Source: Lingula anatina
Lineage: Eukaryota > Brachiopoda > Lingulata > Lingulida > Lingulidae
DNA: 64,000 nucleotides
Direction: 5' to 3'
NCBI RefSeq assembly: GCF_001039355.2
Contig: NW_019774214.1
Location: forward strand, 48,214 to 112,213
A program made the translations under genes and the position numbers. This document shows positions 11,418 to 24,643 of the stretch, one piece after another. The stretch's first letter is position 1. The number at the start of each line of letters is the position of its first letter. Below the pieces are notes generated by a model that did no database searches, was not told the DNA's origin, and saw only the letters and a list, made by a program, of their open reading frames with translations.

Positions 11418-12198
11418 NCAAAGATAACGTTTAGGTAAACAAAGACAACAAATTGGACTGAAACCGATAAGAATACTGACAGTGAACGCTGAAAATGGGG
11501 AACGCAAACTGCAATTTCACTTATTTTCCTGATTATTCGAAGTTTGTGGATAAGATACTGTTTCCTTCAACTATGTATATTGACATTCGATTACGGTAGA
11601 ATGATTGGTCAGTTATATATGCCGTAGTTTTTTTTTCATGTCTTGATATTTATACATTAATTTTTTAGTAATAGACGAGGTGCTTATGGCAAATTATATG
11701 TTGCGCATATAATGTATGTTTTTGTAACATCTTATTTTTTCCATAACATATGTATATATGTAGACTAAATTGGTATTCGCATTTGATATATTACAGTGAC
11801 TCAAATGAAAACATCCTTCCTATTAATCAATTTTGAATGGACAGAATATTTATGCTAAGTAAACGTAATGTTTTGAGACACTGTTTTCAAATTTGGTATT
11901 CTTCAAGTGAGCGAATTGATAGAAAATTGTGTATTTTTTATGTCTCAATTATTTACCTTGGTGACTTAATTATTATTCTTTTGTTCTTTTATGATATATA
12001 ATAGGGACTTAAATTTTAAATATTCTATTCAAATGTTACAATCTTTAATGCATGGGATGGATATATATGTTAAGTGAGAGGGTAAGAGAGATATTCTGAA
12101 GTTCTGTTTGCATATTTCAAATATTTTAAATGAGCAAAATGATAAAAAATATTGTGTATGTCGTTAAAATTTCTTTCTTTTAGCTATGCTTAATTTTG

Positions 12199-12204
12199 AA
12201 TAAA
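12199..12204 (+). terminator. Probable polyadenylation signal, unit 2
   Basis: AATAAA in the conserved distal block, as in unit 1. Confidence 0.35.
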
Positions 12205-12402
12205 GAAGGTTCAAGAAGTTATTGATGGCATTCCTTACTTGTAAATGAAATTGTTGAAAAAAGGGAAGTTACAGCTATGTTTCAATAAGAGAATTGTTAA
12301 CTGCCCTTATAATCAACAACAATCATGCAACGCGTGTGTAATGGAAAGTGACCCCATCGGCGCTCTGATTTTCAAATTGACCACGAACGGTCAGGGCAAA
12401 AT

Positions 12403-12435
<33 letters not shown>

Positions 12436-14633
12436 AATAATAATAAAATTTTGAAAAAAAAAAAATTACATAAAATGTGGGAGAGTCGACTCTCCCGCAT
12501 GCGGTATAATCATTGAAGTCCTGGGGGAAGGGACGGCACCGTCGGAGATTGCCATGGACGAAGGCATTTGATTTGGTTGGTCAGTAAATTTACACATGAA
12601 GGTATTTAACAGAAACCGCCCCCTCCCTTCCCGCATTAAACTCTACATCAGCAAATTGCAATTGTGCTGCAGCCAAATCAGTCACCGCCAACAGACTCCG
12701 CAACTGCAGATCGCCCTTTAATTGTGTTGTTTGTGCAAAATTAGAAATACCATTATTTGCACCACGTCAGGAAGTTGATTAACGTTGATTTATCAATATT
12801 TCAAACTGACTTCAGGCTTTTTTGAAATGTGATCGAGATGACTGATAAAGATGGTGAAATCGATTGCGTCCTGCTACAGACTAACGAATATGGCCAACCC
12901 CTCTTGAAAGCAATTTCGCACAATCCCCGAATGGTCTCCCATTCGGATAGATGATCCGAGTACTAACTGATCCGCCGTCTAAATATGGCCGACCTTACTG
13001 CAAAAGCGACGCCGCTATTTCCATGCTCGCCGTCGCTGCAGAGCTCTAGCAATTAAACCTCGGAGCCGAGATTTAGTACTAGTTACAATACGAATCGTCC
13101 AATGTTTGCGACATACAAGAACGTAATTACATCTGACTTATACCACGACTGGCGCTTCCAACAATAGAAAAAACGAACCGAAGAGAATGAAAATACAGAC
13201 AAACCTGTACGCAAAATACAAGTGCAATTATCCTACTATTTAAAGCCCCAGCCGTGGTATAAATCTCTTGAATGGCGCGTGTGGTGGCGGGGAGATCATC
13301 GGAAATCAGCGATATTGCTTTTGAAGTGTGGTCAGCCATAATTAGTCGGAGGATCAGTTAGTCCTCGGATCACCTATTCTGAATGGGCCAATGATAAATT
13401 GGCAGCACTCACAACCAAATTTGATATGTAGACTAACAAATTCCATGTTCAAAAATGGCCGACTCACTTGAAAGCCTACCGCGTAATCTCAGCGGGGAAT
13501 CTTTTCAGTGTCTATTAAGGCATTATGCAGCAAGCTTTCAGGTTGGTCGGCCATATTTGATCAGCAGGATTTGTTAGTCCGCGGATCAAAGTGTTCTGAA
13601 TGCACACATTAATTGAGGTCTAGAAAAACGTATAGTGCGATAAGAGAAGAAACATGTATAAGGTATTTCTTAACTTTTTAAACTGTAAAAAACTGTATTT
13701 TGAGGTAGGCAATTAATAAGATATGTGTTTATTTTATTCACTTAATAATGAAAAAATCAACTCTGCATGCTCATCTACATATGAAACACATATGAAACAC
13801 TTTTTAAAATCTACAGGGTGAACAGAGCTGCAGCGTTCAATTCAACTGCTGTCAGATTCACAGATAATATTCCCTGACCACAAATAGGTGAGCACAGAAA
13901 CAGGTAGCTTATATGGCTCAATAAACTGCATGGTACTGCTGTGTTCGATTTCATCAATTTTCCAGCAAAGGGCCTCAACAAAGGATCTTCAAAGGACAAT
14001 ACAGACCTTTTTGGAGAGATATATTTTAATATGTTTGAACACAAGTGTTGTAAATGGCCATAAGTGTGACATGGTTAGAAATGTTGAAGAAATGTACCCC
14101 AGACAGGGATGTTTTGATGGAGAGACAGGTGTTGAGCAGGAGACTGAAATGTGGACAGATAATAAAACACTCACACGTAGTAAGGGTGGTGTTACTGAGC
14201 CATCTGAGGCACAATAAGTCATATGGATCGACATTTAAGACATTGAAAAAAAAAAGACATTTAAGACCTTGGGTTTGGTTAGACATTTGAAACTAGACCA
14301 GGTGTGACAGGAATGTTAGTCTGCTGGGATCCGTAGTCTGCTAGGAATCGTAGTCTGCTGGGAACCGCAGTCTGCTGGGAACCATGAGTGAAACTGTAAG
14401 CATAAACTGCAAATGGATGCAATGTTAAAAACGAATTAGGTGGAGGAAGGTTGTAAAAGTAAACTGATTGCTAGGGGGTAACAAATAAAAGGAATATAAT
14501 AACTGGTTTCAATGTCTATCTATCTAGAGACGTTGTCGTGAGAAACATAAAATATACAGAAAAAGATGGGGCGATCGAAAACGTGTTCATTGCCAAGGGA
14601 ATCTAAATTAACTTGTTACATTTTGTCAGTAAA

Positions 14634-14812
14634 TCCTCATTCACAACAGCGGACTAAATAGCCCGCGGATCAAATATGGCCGAACCTCTTAGGTGCTTGA
14701 TGCGTAATCTCCACTGGGAATCTATTCACTGGCTATTAGGGGTTTAGACGTCAAGCTTTTACGTGGGTCGCCATATTTGATCTGCTGTTGTGGATGCGGC
14801 CTACAACTGATG
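14634..14812. mobile_element. Short MITE with GCGGATCAAATATGG ends
   Basis: Left end CATTCACAACAGCGGACTAA..GCGGATCAAATATGGCCG; right end GCCATATTTGATCTGCTGTTGTGGATG, which is its imperfect inverse. A related copy is at 7654-7827, and fragments with the same ends occur near 5510, 6400, 12900, 20240 and 27480. No coding capacity. Confidence 0.6.
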
Positions 14813-16134
14813 CCAACGATTACATTAAAATACTGAGTATAAGAAATGTATACTTTTTTGGAATAGGCTCCCAGCTGCGGGCCTGCTATAAGCTCGTTAT
14901 CCAAAATATTATACTATTATATGCCTTGTATGAGAAAATGACCAATTTTCCAAAACTGCAGTGTTTCGCTTGACTTGTTTGATAAACGTCATCTACATAG
15001 AAGATAGAACTTAATTAAAGCGGTTTATTATGCAGGCAATAAGGATTTGATTTGCAAAACATACGGAAAAAAAGAAACTTATGGCGCATTCAGTACATTA
15101 GATATGCGACGTCTTTGTTTTTTCCCCACATATTACCTTGACTCCTAAACAGTAATTAAAAAGCTCGAGATGAAAAAGAACCCACTACTAATGACAATAA
15201 CAAGGAAACAAAACCGTCGTCACAGCCCACGGCGGGTGTGCCATCCAATATCGAGTCCACCCACTCTCAATTAACTTACTCCCCCTGTCAATTAAATTCC
15301 ATCTGGTGCCAACTCTAGTCAGATATTTGTCATTTTCGACTGACTTTCTAGTACCTTCGTAATTTCTTGAAAAGATGACGTTCTTTATAGACTAAATTCC
15401 CACTATCAGCAAAATAAACAGTTACTATAAGTTTTTACATAACAAAACTCATATTAACGTAAGTATCCACAGAGGAGGCAGGTACCTATTCTTTTCATTC
15501 AAACAGCTGTCATCTGACCTTGTGCGAGATTGTGGAAAGACGAAATTGCCTCTTTAACTATTCACCGCATTACGCATGCGATTGGGACGACGGTGCTGTG
15601 TTTGTGTTTTAATTATGTCTCATCCTTCTAACTGGCACTGATGATAATCGATGTAGTGGGAAAAACGCCTCGCTAAAGTTTCAGTCCCAGTCCTCTTTTT
15701 TGCGGGGAGGGGTGTGTGAACTGTTCTACATTGTACTAATTCTGAACAGGGGGTAGTGGTGTCAAGAATAAAAGTCCTTTTTTCTTTAGGCCCTACAAGG
15801 TAAAATACGACAAAAAGCGAGTATTTTTTAAAGCATGGGTTTCTGTGTGGAACTTTGCAGTATCATTATGTTTATATTTTTTTGATTTTTGATTATTGAT
15901 TGATTATTGATCCTGATCACCACCAAAAACTAATCATCTGTTCCATGGCCCACTTCTGACAGTTCCTGAATATTTCATCAAAATCGATGCATCACTTTTT
16001 CTGTAATGTTGCTAACAGATAGACAGACAGATAGACAGACAGACAAACTAACGGAACCAAAAACATAACCTCCTTGGCGGAGGTAATTAGCTTATATTAA
16101 AATAAGACACTTGGAACTGATTTGTTAGGTTTTT

Positions 16135-16135
<1 letters not shown>

Positions 16136-16191
<56 letters not shown>
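16136..16191. repeat. AT microsatellite
   Basis: Pure AT dinucleotide run upstream of VWD copy 3. Confidence 0.95.
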
Positions 16192-16194
<3 letters not shown>

Positions 16195-16644
16195 TTCAGC
16201 TGTATTGTTAAAATATTCTTAAAATCCCCCTCATTATAAAAATATCAGATTGTTTTTGATGAGAATCTCAGAGAGCAAACGGTTTAAGACAGTATTGACA
16301 AGGATGGATAAGAAGGAAGAGATTATAAGATTTTTCATCTGTAAAAAAAAATTATTTTAATTGCAATCATTAGCTCTATGAATTACTTGGTCTTTATCTT
16401 TCAATATCCTTGTCTCTCTGGTTTTATGCTTCAAGAAAGCTTTCTTTTCACATCAATGTTGTCAGGCAAGAAATGGGCTGTCAGCTTCAGGTCATGTAGA
16501 TTCAGTTCGTACCATTCCAGGTCTACTTCACATCTGGTATCCCCTTTACATTATAAAGGTTATTCTATGTCTCCAAGAATTTTTTCGACTGGCGTACGGA
16601 CAGCAATATGCTATTGTAATAAACTGACTCTGCCCGTTTTCTAG

Positions 16645-16800
16645 ATGGTCCAATGAAAACGTGACACACGGGACACGTGTAAAATTGACGTCAGAATTAA
16701 TATTCATCAGAACGTTCATTGGTCGTTTCTGTTCCGCCTCGATGGAAATTTAATGAACTTGAGGAATATAAAAATCTCTGCACTGACGACTGCCAAGAGA
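16645..16800 (+). promoter_or_regulatory. Core promoter of VWD copy 3
   Basis: CCAAT at about 16650, intact CRE TGACGTCA at 16686-16693, inverted CCAAT near 16719 and TATAAAAA at 16767-16774. Confidence 0.65.
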
Positions 16801-16823
16801 ACTTGCCGAAAAAGCTACTCATT

Positions 16824-18278
16824 ATGGATCGACGCCTTATGACACTGGCCGTGGCCATGGTGCTGGTTTATGTTGGCCCGAGGGCGACTGTAGTTGGCGT
16901 TGCTACTCCCCCACAGCTTGAAGCAAGGTTGGCACCTCATTTAGTCACAGAACCGTTGCCAGCAGGACCAGGCATACGTAAGTAGTAGCAACGGGGTTAA
17001 TGCAGTTTGATTGTCGATGAAAACACAACGTAAGTTTTTGTCGCTACTTCTGTTATGCAGTGTTCACTATGTTTGCGACAACCAAAAATATGTTGCGCTT
17101 TTTGTATGGCAAGTGAGTGCGGAATACTCATTATGTTGTGAAATACAGAGATAAATACAAGATTAAATGGAGGCCTTCATCACTCAAATTTGATTATTGC
17201 AGTCAGTAGGGTATACCCTATAACTAGATTGGATGCATTTTTAAAAAGCCAACTTCAAAACTGAGTAAAAAGTTTTTTCTTTGCTTTTACACAGTAACCG
17301 CAGGCTTCAGAGGGCTATAGGATCGTTCCTATCTCTTTGAAAGTCTTTACACGTGTGGGGTGGATGGTGAAAGGCATAAAAAGAAATTATTTTCACATTT
17401 TTTTTTTACTTTTTTACTAAGCAGAACAAGACATTTAATTCTTACCACTGTTTTAACTATTTGAAGCTTAAATGCAAAAATTCATGCCACATAACATGTA
17501 ATATTTACATGTAGAAGTGACATTCTCATTTAAAATTAACATTTTTATGTTTTTGTAGTTGATAATTCCACGTGTGGGGGACACGGCGATGTATATTACA
17601 ACACTCTAGATAACAGAACCTTCACTTATCCTTCTCCTGTTGAAAAATACGGCGTTATGATCCTTCCTTGGATAGGAAATCCGTGGTGGGTGATGACTGA
17701 GCACGAGTTACATGGTGCACCAAATGCCACGCGCATCAAAGAAGTATACGTGAAGTGTCCAACTGACATCTACTTTAGGGCCACATTGGGGGGGCGTGTC
17801 AACTTATATGTGAGTCTTCTTTCTTACAGTTTTAAATACAATGAGCACCTTTTGCACCAACTTAATAACCATACCCCTTATCCCCGTTTCTCTAACAGTT
17901 GCATTCAAAATGTTCATTACACTTAGTTCATTGCACCATATTAAAAATATTTTTGCATTTTGCTTTCAGTATTGGGATGGCGCTGCATGGGTTCCAATCG
18001 CTACCGCAGGCCTACCAGCTAATTTCCCCCCTCCAGATGGGACCGCGTGGGTTTATGGTACACCGAAGTATTTCAAGATAGATTGCAATATGGCCCCATA
18101 CATGTTCGTCACTGTCTATCGGCACAGAGTTGTCATACACGCGCACGGCGAGTGGGCCGTCGGTGGCCCTTATGCAGTACGTGGTATTTGCGCGGACTTC
18201 AATGGCAACCCGGGCAACGACTGTGTTGATTTGGAGGCACCTCCTCCTCTTCCGGCCTGGAAACCTTTCTTAATTTGA
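16824..18278 (+). CDS. Secreted single-VWD-domain protein, copy 3
   Basis: Exons 16824-16977, 17559-17809 and 17970-18278; all junctions fit GT-AG and phases 1 and 0; 237 residues. Signal peptide about residues 1-25. VWD-like domain about residues 57-230, with CGGHGDVYYNTLDNRTF at the start and GICADFNGNPGND near the end. Five cysteines: before GHGD, in VKC, in IDC, in GIC and in NDC. N-glycosylation sequons NST, NRT and NAT are visible in exon 2. The start ATG (MDRRLM) is the one shared by all copies, just downstream of the TATA promoter. Closest relative in the array is copy 5 (shared ILPWIGNPWWV and GGRVNLY). Likely extracellular; function unknown. Confidence 0.88.
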
Positions 18279-19256
18279 ATCTGGGACAAATAATAAGTTC
18301 GAATGTTGACGATGATAACGAATACATGAACAAGGACAAACGAAACATGAAAAAGGACAGTGTAGGTAAATAAACACAACAAACCGGACTTAAACTCACA
18401 AGAATAGGGACAATGAACGCTGAAAATGAGAAACTCGAACTGCAATTTCACTTGTTTTACTTAACTGATTCTTGGATCTTTATGGGTTCTTTTTCATGCT
18501 ATGATACTTATACATATATTCATTTTAGTAGTAGACAGGTTGCTTATGGCAAATTATTTGTTGGGCATATAATGTATGTGGCTGTGTAATATCTTATTTT
18601 TCCATAACATATGTATTGAAATGTAGACTAAATTAGTATTCGCATTTGATATATTACAGTGATTCAAATTAAAACAATTTTTTCCAGTTAAACAACTTTG
18701 AACGGACAGAATATTTGTGCTAAGTAAACGTGATATTTGGAGGCACTGTTTTCAAATTTGGAATTCTTTAAGGGAGCGACTTGATAGAAAATAGTGTACA
18801 TTTTTAGGTCTCAATTATTTACCTTGGTATATACATATGTATTTATTAGTCTTAAGCAGTTTACCTAAGCTTCATTCTGCTCGCCATATTAATATTGGAT
18901 TTTGATTAGAATGATTATTAAGTTATTAGTTATAGAGAAGGTTTATTTTTGTCCTGATCCACATTATTTTACCAAGGCAGGGTGTTTATGTGTGTATTAT
19001 TACGGTGAAGACATATACGAGGTTGTGGTGGTATTTTCAAACTTTAACTTAATTATTGTTCTTTTATAATATATATGAGGGATTTAAGTTAATTGAAATT
19101 GAAATTTCATTCAAATGTGTTAAGTGAAAGGGTTAGAGAGATATTCTAAAGTTCTGTTTGCATATTTCAAATATACAAATGAGAGAAATGATAAAAAACA
19201 TTGTGTTTATTAATGAGGTCTTAATCATTTCTTTCTTTTAGCTTTGCTTAATCTTG

Positions 19257-19262
19257 AATAAA
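19257..19262 (+). terminator. Probable polyadenylation signal, unit 3
   Basis: AATAAA about 980 bases after the stop, in the block shared by all units. Confidence 0.45.
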
Positions 19263-20359
19263 AGAGGTTAAAAAAATTGTTGATGACATTTCTTATTTGT
19301 AAAGGAAATTGTTGAAAAAAAAGCAGTTTTAGCTATGTTGCAATAAGAGAAATGATTATTGCCGTTATGATCAACAACAACCAGGCAACGCGTGGGTCAT
19401 GGAAAGTGACCCCATCGGTGCTCTGATTTTCAAATTGACTACGAACGGTCAATAATAATAATAATAATAATAAAATTTTAAAAAACTTAAATGACGTTGC
19501 ACTGGGAGATGCGTTGGATAGGAGTGGCACAGTGGCAGATTCTGGGATATTGACCTTTATCTTTTTTAAAGAGATATTGGGAGAGTTGATGACCAAAGGG
19601 TTCAAATAATGCCGCATGTGGTATAATCACTGGTTCACTGGGGATCCCAGGGGAGGGGGAGGGGCGGCACCGTCGGAGATTATTTGAAGGGGGGGGGGGT
19701 CTGCGGATGCGAAGCGGGCCCCGAAAAAAACTGGAATTTTAGAGGGGTGAACGGTGCCGTTTGGTACCGTTTAGAACCATAATTCAGCTAGTCAAAAGTG
19801 TAATTTCAAGTGAAGGCCATTGGTGTGATCTTTCTCAGAAATTGAAGAGGGGGGCGGGTCAGGGGGTCCTAAATCCGCCACTGTGCCATGGGTGAAGGAG
19901 TTTGATTCAGTTCGTCTGCAAATTTACATATGAAAAAATTAATTGAACCCGACCCACTTCCTCCCGGCATCATAGTCTACCTCAGCAAATTGCAATTGTG
20001 CTGCAGGCCAATCAGTCTCCGCCAACAGACTCCGCAACTGCAGTACGACCTTTAATTGTGTTGTTTGTGTGAAATTAGGAATATAATCATTTGCACCACA
20101 TTAAGAAGTTGACTAACATTGATTTATCAATATCTCAGACTGATTTCAGGCCTTTTTAAAATGTGATCAAGATGGCCGGTGGAAACGAGAGCGTCCAAAT
20201 TTTGTCCTGGTATTGTAAATCATATTTTGTTTAACTAATTAAGGCCGATTTCACAATAGCTGATCCTTACACTAACACATACAACGTTGATCAGAAAGGT
20301 TGTCTCACCCCCAATTCNGGGGGGAGGAGAGGGAGACGAGAGGGGGACTGTAAAAACCT

Positions 20360-20495
20360 GGGCCCCGTAACTCGAAAGCATCGAGCGCAAGCGTCTCGAT
20401 TCCATAACTCGCCCATACTCGCCCCATATAATACATTGTAGCCTCTATGTGATATCGCTATTCGCAATAGGCGATGCTTTCGAGTTACGGGGCCC
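20360..20495. mobile_element. Foldback MITE with GGGCCCCGTAACTCG ends
   Basis: Left arm GGGCCCCGTAACTCGAAAGC and right arm with its inverse (GCTTTCGAGTTACGGGGCCC). 136 bp, no coding capacity. Not seen in the other units. It lies 42 bases after the N at 20318. Confidence 0.8.
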
Positions 20496-23044
20496 TGGAT
20501 CTGAATGTGGGTAGTTGTATTATTAAGATTAAGATACACTGTATCCGTGTTTATTTTATTCCCTTAATAACCAGAGAAGTAACCCTACATATACATAAAC
20601 ATATGAAACACTTTTAAAAACCTCCACGGTAAACAGCACTGCAACGTTCAGTTCAGCTGCTGTCAGCCTCGCAGATAATATTCCCTGACCACAAATATGT
20701 GAGCAAAGTCAAAGGTAGCTTATGATTTATATAGCTTAATAAAATGCATGGTACTGCTGTGTTCGATTTCATCAATATCCCCAGCAAAGGACGTCAACAA
20801 AGGGTCTGTCTTCAAAGGATAATTCAGACGTTTTTGGAGATTTATTTCAATACAGGTGTCGTTCGTCTTATATACTCATCGGAATATACCTCACATAACA
20901 CTAACCTGTACGGTACTATATCACATCAGTTCCTGGACTTCCATTTCTAGGACTACCATGCCTGTCATACCGGTGATGCAGATTCTAGGGGTACAATTGT
21001 ACACAATAGTCATGAGTGAAGCTGTAAGTATAAACCGTAGAGGGTCACCCATCGAATAGTTTACTTATACCCGTGTCATCAAATCGACAACGGTCATTAA
21101 AGGCAGCTCCTATACTAACACTAAAAATAGCTTTTACCCATCAGCAGTACGTATTTTTAATGAGTGTAATGGATTTTAATTATTATTCCATTTTATTTTA
21201 TCGATAGATCATGTCGATTTCAATTTTACGCTTTTATGTATAAATATGACAATAAATTATTCTTATTATCATTATTAATGTTGAAAACAAAACATGTGTA
21301 GGGAGGTAGTAAAAGTAAACTGATTGCTGGGAGGTAAGAATAAAATAAATATAATAACGGGTTTTGATATCTATATTCAACTGTGTACTGACGTTGTTGT
21401 GGAAAAAAAGAATACGGAGGAAAGAGAGGACTTTTAGCACAGTAAAAAAAACCTATTCATAACCAGTGGCATTGGAATTACCTTGTTAATTTTTGTCAAT
21501 AAAACAGATGTCTGCGATCACATTAAAATACTAAGTATAAGAAATGCATTTTTTTCTGGAATAGGGCCCTGGGTGCGGCCCTGATATAAGCTCCTTATCA
21601 AAAATATAATACTGTTCATCATATTCCTTATATGAGAAATGACCAATTTTCCAAAAATGCAGTTTTTCATTTGACTCATTTGATATACTTCATCTGCATT
21701 TAAGATAGAACGTAATTAAAGCGGTTTATCATGCAGGCAATAAGGATTTGATTTGCAAAACATACGGGCAATTAGAAACTTTTGGCGCATTTACTTTATC
21801 AGATATGCGACGTCTTTGCTATTTTGGAAACGTTTTCCCTCAGCTCTTAAACAGTAATTAAAAAGATTCAGGTGAAAAATAATTCACTGATGACAATAAG
21901 AAGAAAACAAGGCCGTTGTCACAGCCCACGGCGGGTGTGTCATCCGATGCTGAGTCCATCCACTCTCAATTAACTAACTCCCACTGTCAATTAAATTCCA
22001 TCTGGTGCCAAATCTAGAAACATACAGGGTATTTGTCATTTTATACTGAATTTCTAGTGCCTTTGTAGTTTCTTTAATTTCTTTTAAAAAATAACATTCT
22101 ATATAGACCAAGTTCCCCCTGTCAGCAAAATAAACAGTTATTATAAGTTTTAACAGAAGAAAATTCATGTTCATGTTAGTATCTTTTGAGCGCCTGGAGA
22201 GGCTGCTTATTTGAAACAGCTGTTATCGGACCTTGTGTGAGGTTTGTGGAAGGACAAAAGCCTCTTTAACTATTCAACGCATTACGCATGCGGTTGAGAC
22301 GTTAGTGCTGTGTGCGTATTTTGATGAAGTCTCATCCCTATACTAGCTGGTATAATACTGTTCTATACTAGCTGGTATAGATGATGATCGATGTATTTGG
22401 ATTTGGAAAAAAAAATACGCTTCGCTTAATCATCAATCCCAGCCCTTCTGTGTGTGCGCGTGTGTGTTGGGGGAGGGAGGGGGGGCTATGTCACTCTTAT
22501 TCTGAATGGGTGTTTACGGGAGGTAGGAGGTGTCCTTTTGTGTTATGGATTTGTTAGGGTTTTTGATATTGTAGTTCAATATGTATGTGCATTAACATAA
22601 TATTTTAAAAATTCCCTTTTTTATTGAAAAATATCAGATTATTTTTATTGAGAATCAATTTTCAATAACGGACACCGTATAAAGGCGTGGAGCAGACTGT
22701 TCAAGGGACAGTATCGATAAAGTTCAATCAAAGGATGAATTAGAAGGGGGGGGGGGAGGGGTGGGAGAGATTATAAGCGTGTTCCATAAGAAAATACATG
22801 TGCTATAATTTTAATTGCCATAATACCTTCGTCTCCCTGGTTTTATGCCGTAAGAAGGCTTTCTTCATATCAGTATTGTCAGGCAAGAAATGGGCTGTCA
22901 GCTTCAGGTCATATAGATTCGTGTCTTTTATGGTCTTCTTCGCTTCTGGTGGCCATTTTACATTACATAGGTAATTCTTTCTCCAAGATCTTTCAACTGG
23001 TGTACGGACAGAAATATACCACTGTAATAAACTTCTGACTCCGT

Positions 23045-23210
23045 CCCTTTTCTAGATAGGCCAATGAAAACGTGACACACTGGATATATGTAAAATTGAC
23101 GTCAGAAGTTATATTAATCAGAACATCCATTGGTCGTTTCTGTCCTCCTCAATGAAAATTTAATGTACTTGAGGAGTATAAAAATCTCTGCACTGATGAT
23201 TGACAAGATA
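23045..23210 (+). promoter_or_regulatory. Core promoter of VWD copy 4
   Basis: CCAAT near 23060, CRE TGACGTCA at 23097-23104, inverted CCAAT near 23130 and TATAAAAA at 23177-23184. Confidence 0.65.
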
Positions 23211-23233
23211 ACTTGCCGAAATAACTGCTCATT

Positions 23234-24643
23234 ATGGATCGACGCCTTATGTCACTGGCCGTGGCCATGGTGCTGGTTTATGTTGGCCCTAGGGCGACAG
23301 TAGTTGGTGCTGCTACTCCCCCAGAGCTTGAAAAAAGGCTGGCACCTCATTTGGTCGTCGAAGACATGCCAACAGGACCAGGCAGACGTAAGTAATAGCA
23401 ACGGGCTTTTGTCGCTACTTCTGTTTGCAGCGTTCACTGTGATTGCGACAACCAACAAATATTTTGCGCTTTTTGTGTGGCAAGCGAGTGCGGAATACCC
23501 ATAAATGCAGAGATATAGACAACTTGAAATGGTCTTAAACACTAAAATTTTGATTATTGCAGTCAGTAGGGTATACCCTATAACTAGATTGGATGCATTT
23601 TAAAAAACCACCCTTAACGTGAGTAAAAAGATTTTCTCTTTTACACATTAACACGAGGCTTCAGAAGGCTACAGGATCATTCCCATTTCTTTGAAAGTCT
23701 CTGCAAATGTGGGTTGGAGGGGGAACGGCATTAAACAAAACAAAACAAAAAGAAATTATTCTCACCTTTTTCACTTCTTTACCTATCAGAACAGGAGAAT
23801 TGATTCATGCCATTGTTTTAGCTATTTGAATCTCAAATGCAAATATTCATGCCACATTACATATGATATTTATATGTAGAAGTGACATCCTCAGTTAATA
23901 TTAAGAATTTTGTTTTTGTAGTTGATGATTCCTACTGTTTGGGACACGACGATGTATGTTACGACACTCTAGATGGCTTGCGCTTCTCTTTCAATTCTCC
24001 TGTTGATATGTACGGCGTTATGATCCTGAATTGGACGGGTAATCCGTGGTGGGTGATGACTGAGCACGAGTTTTTTGGTGATACACTTAAAACGCGCATC
24101 AGCGAAGTATATGTGAAGTGTCCAGTGGACATCTACTTCAGGGCTACATTGGGACCGGTTATCAGCCTATATGTGAGTCTTCTTTGTATTAGTTTTAGGA
24201 AATGTAGGCACTTTTTGCACCAGGTTATTAACCACACCCCTTATTGTCCTTTCTCTGACAGTTGGAGTCAAATGTTCATAACACTTAGTTCATTGCGCTA
24301 AATTAATAATCTTGCATTTTGCTTTCAGTATTGGGATGTCGTTATCGCTGCATGGGTTTCCATCGATGTCGCAGGTCTTCCAGGATTTTTCCCCCCTCCC
24401 GGTGGCACCGCTTGGGTGTCTGGCACAGCGAAAAACATCACGATAGATTGCAATATTGTCCCATTCGTACTTGTCTCTGTCTATCGACACGCAGTTAGCA
24501 TCTACGCTAGCGGCGAGTGGGCAACCGGTGGCCCACACGCAGTACGCGGTATTTGCGCGGACTTCAATGGCGTGCCGGCCAACGACTGGATAAAGTTGTT
24601 GGGACCTCCTCCCTTCCCCGCCTGGAAACCTTTTTTAATTTAA
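23234..24643 (+). CDS. Secreted single-VWD-domain protein, copy 4 (divergent)
   Basis: Exons 23234-23387, 23922-24172 and 24329-24643; 239 residues. Signal peptide as in the other copies. Domain start CLGHDDVCYDTLDGLRF (with an extra cysteine in VCYDT) and end GICADFNGVPANDW: the cysteine that follows ND in copies 1, 3 and 5 is tryptophan here. Exon 3 also carries two extra codons near its start (WDVVIAAWV). It is the most divergent of the open copies. Gain of one cysteine and loss of another may mean altered disulphide pairing; that is inference. Confidence 0.85.

Larger units (their letters stand above)
7990..14980. repeat. Tandem duplication unit 2 (VWD array)
   Basis: Carries the broken VWD copy 2. 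Conserved 5' block at 8000-8128. A unit-specific MITE is at 8486-8701. The 3' flank shares long tracts with unit 1 (for example 13860-14290 against 6920-7340) and, around 12960-13350, with unit 4 (27530-27920). AAC/TAA tract at 12405-12445. The N at 11418 sits exactly where Tc1-derived sequence rejoins VWD 3' UTR. No other gene supported. Confidence 0.8.
14980..21690. repeat. Tandem duplication unit 3 (VWD array)
   Basis: Conserved 5' block at 14985-15120. About 400 bp here (15060-15370) are almost identical to unit 5 (29630-29930). AT tract at 16136. 3' flank: distal AATAAA, TAA tract at about 19451, MITE with CAGTGG/CCACTG ends (about 19527-19890), an N at 20318, a MITE at 20360-20495, then a block near 20670-21060 that matches unit 4 (28860-29230). 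No second gene supported. Confidence 0.8.
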
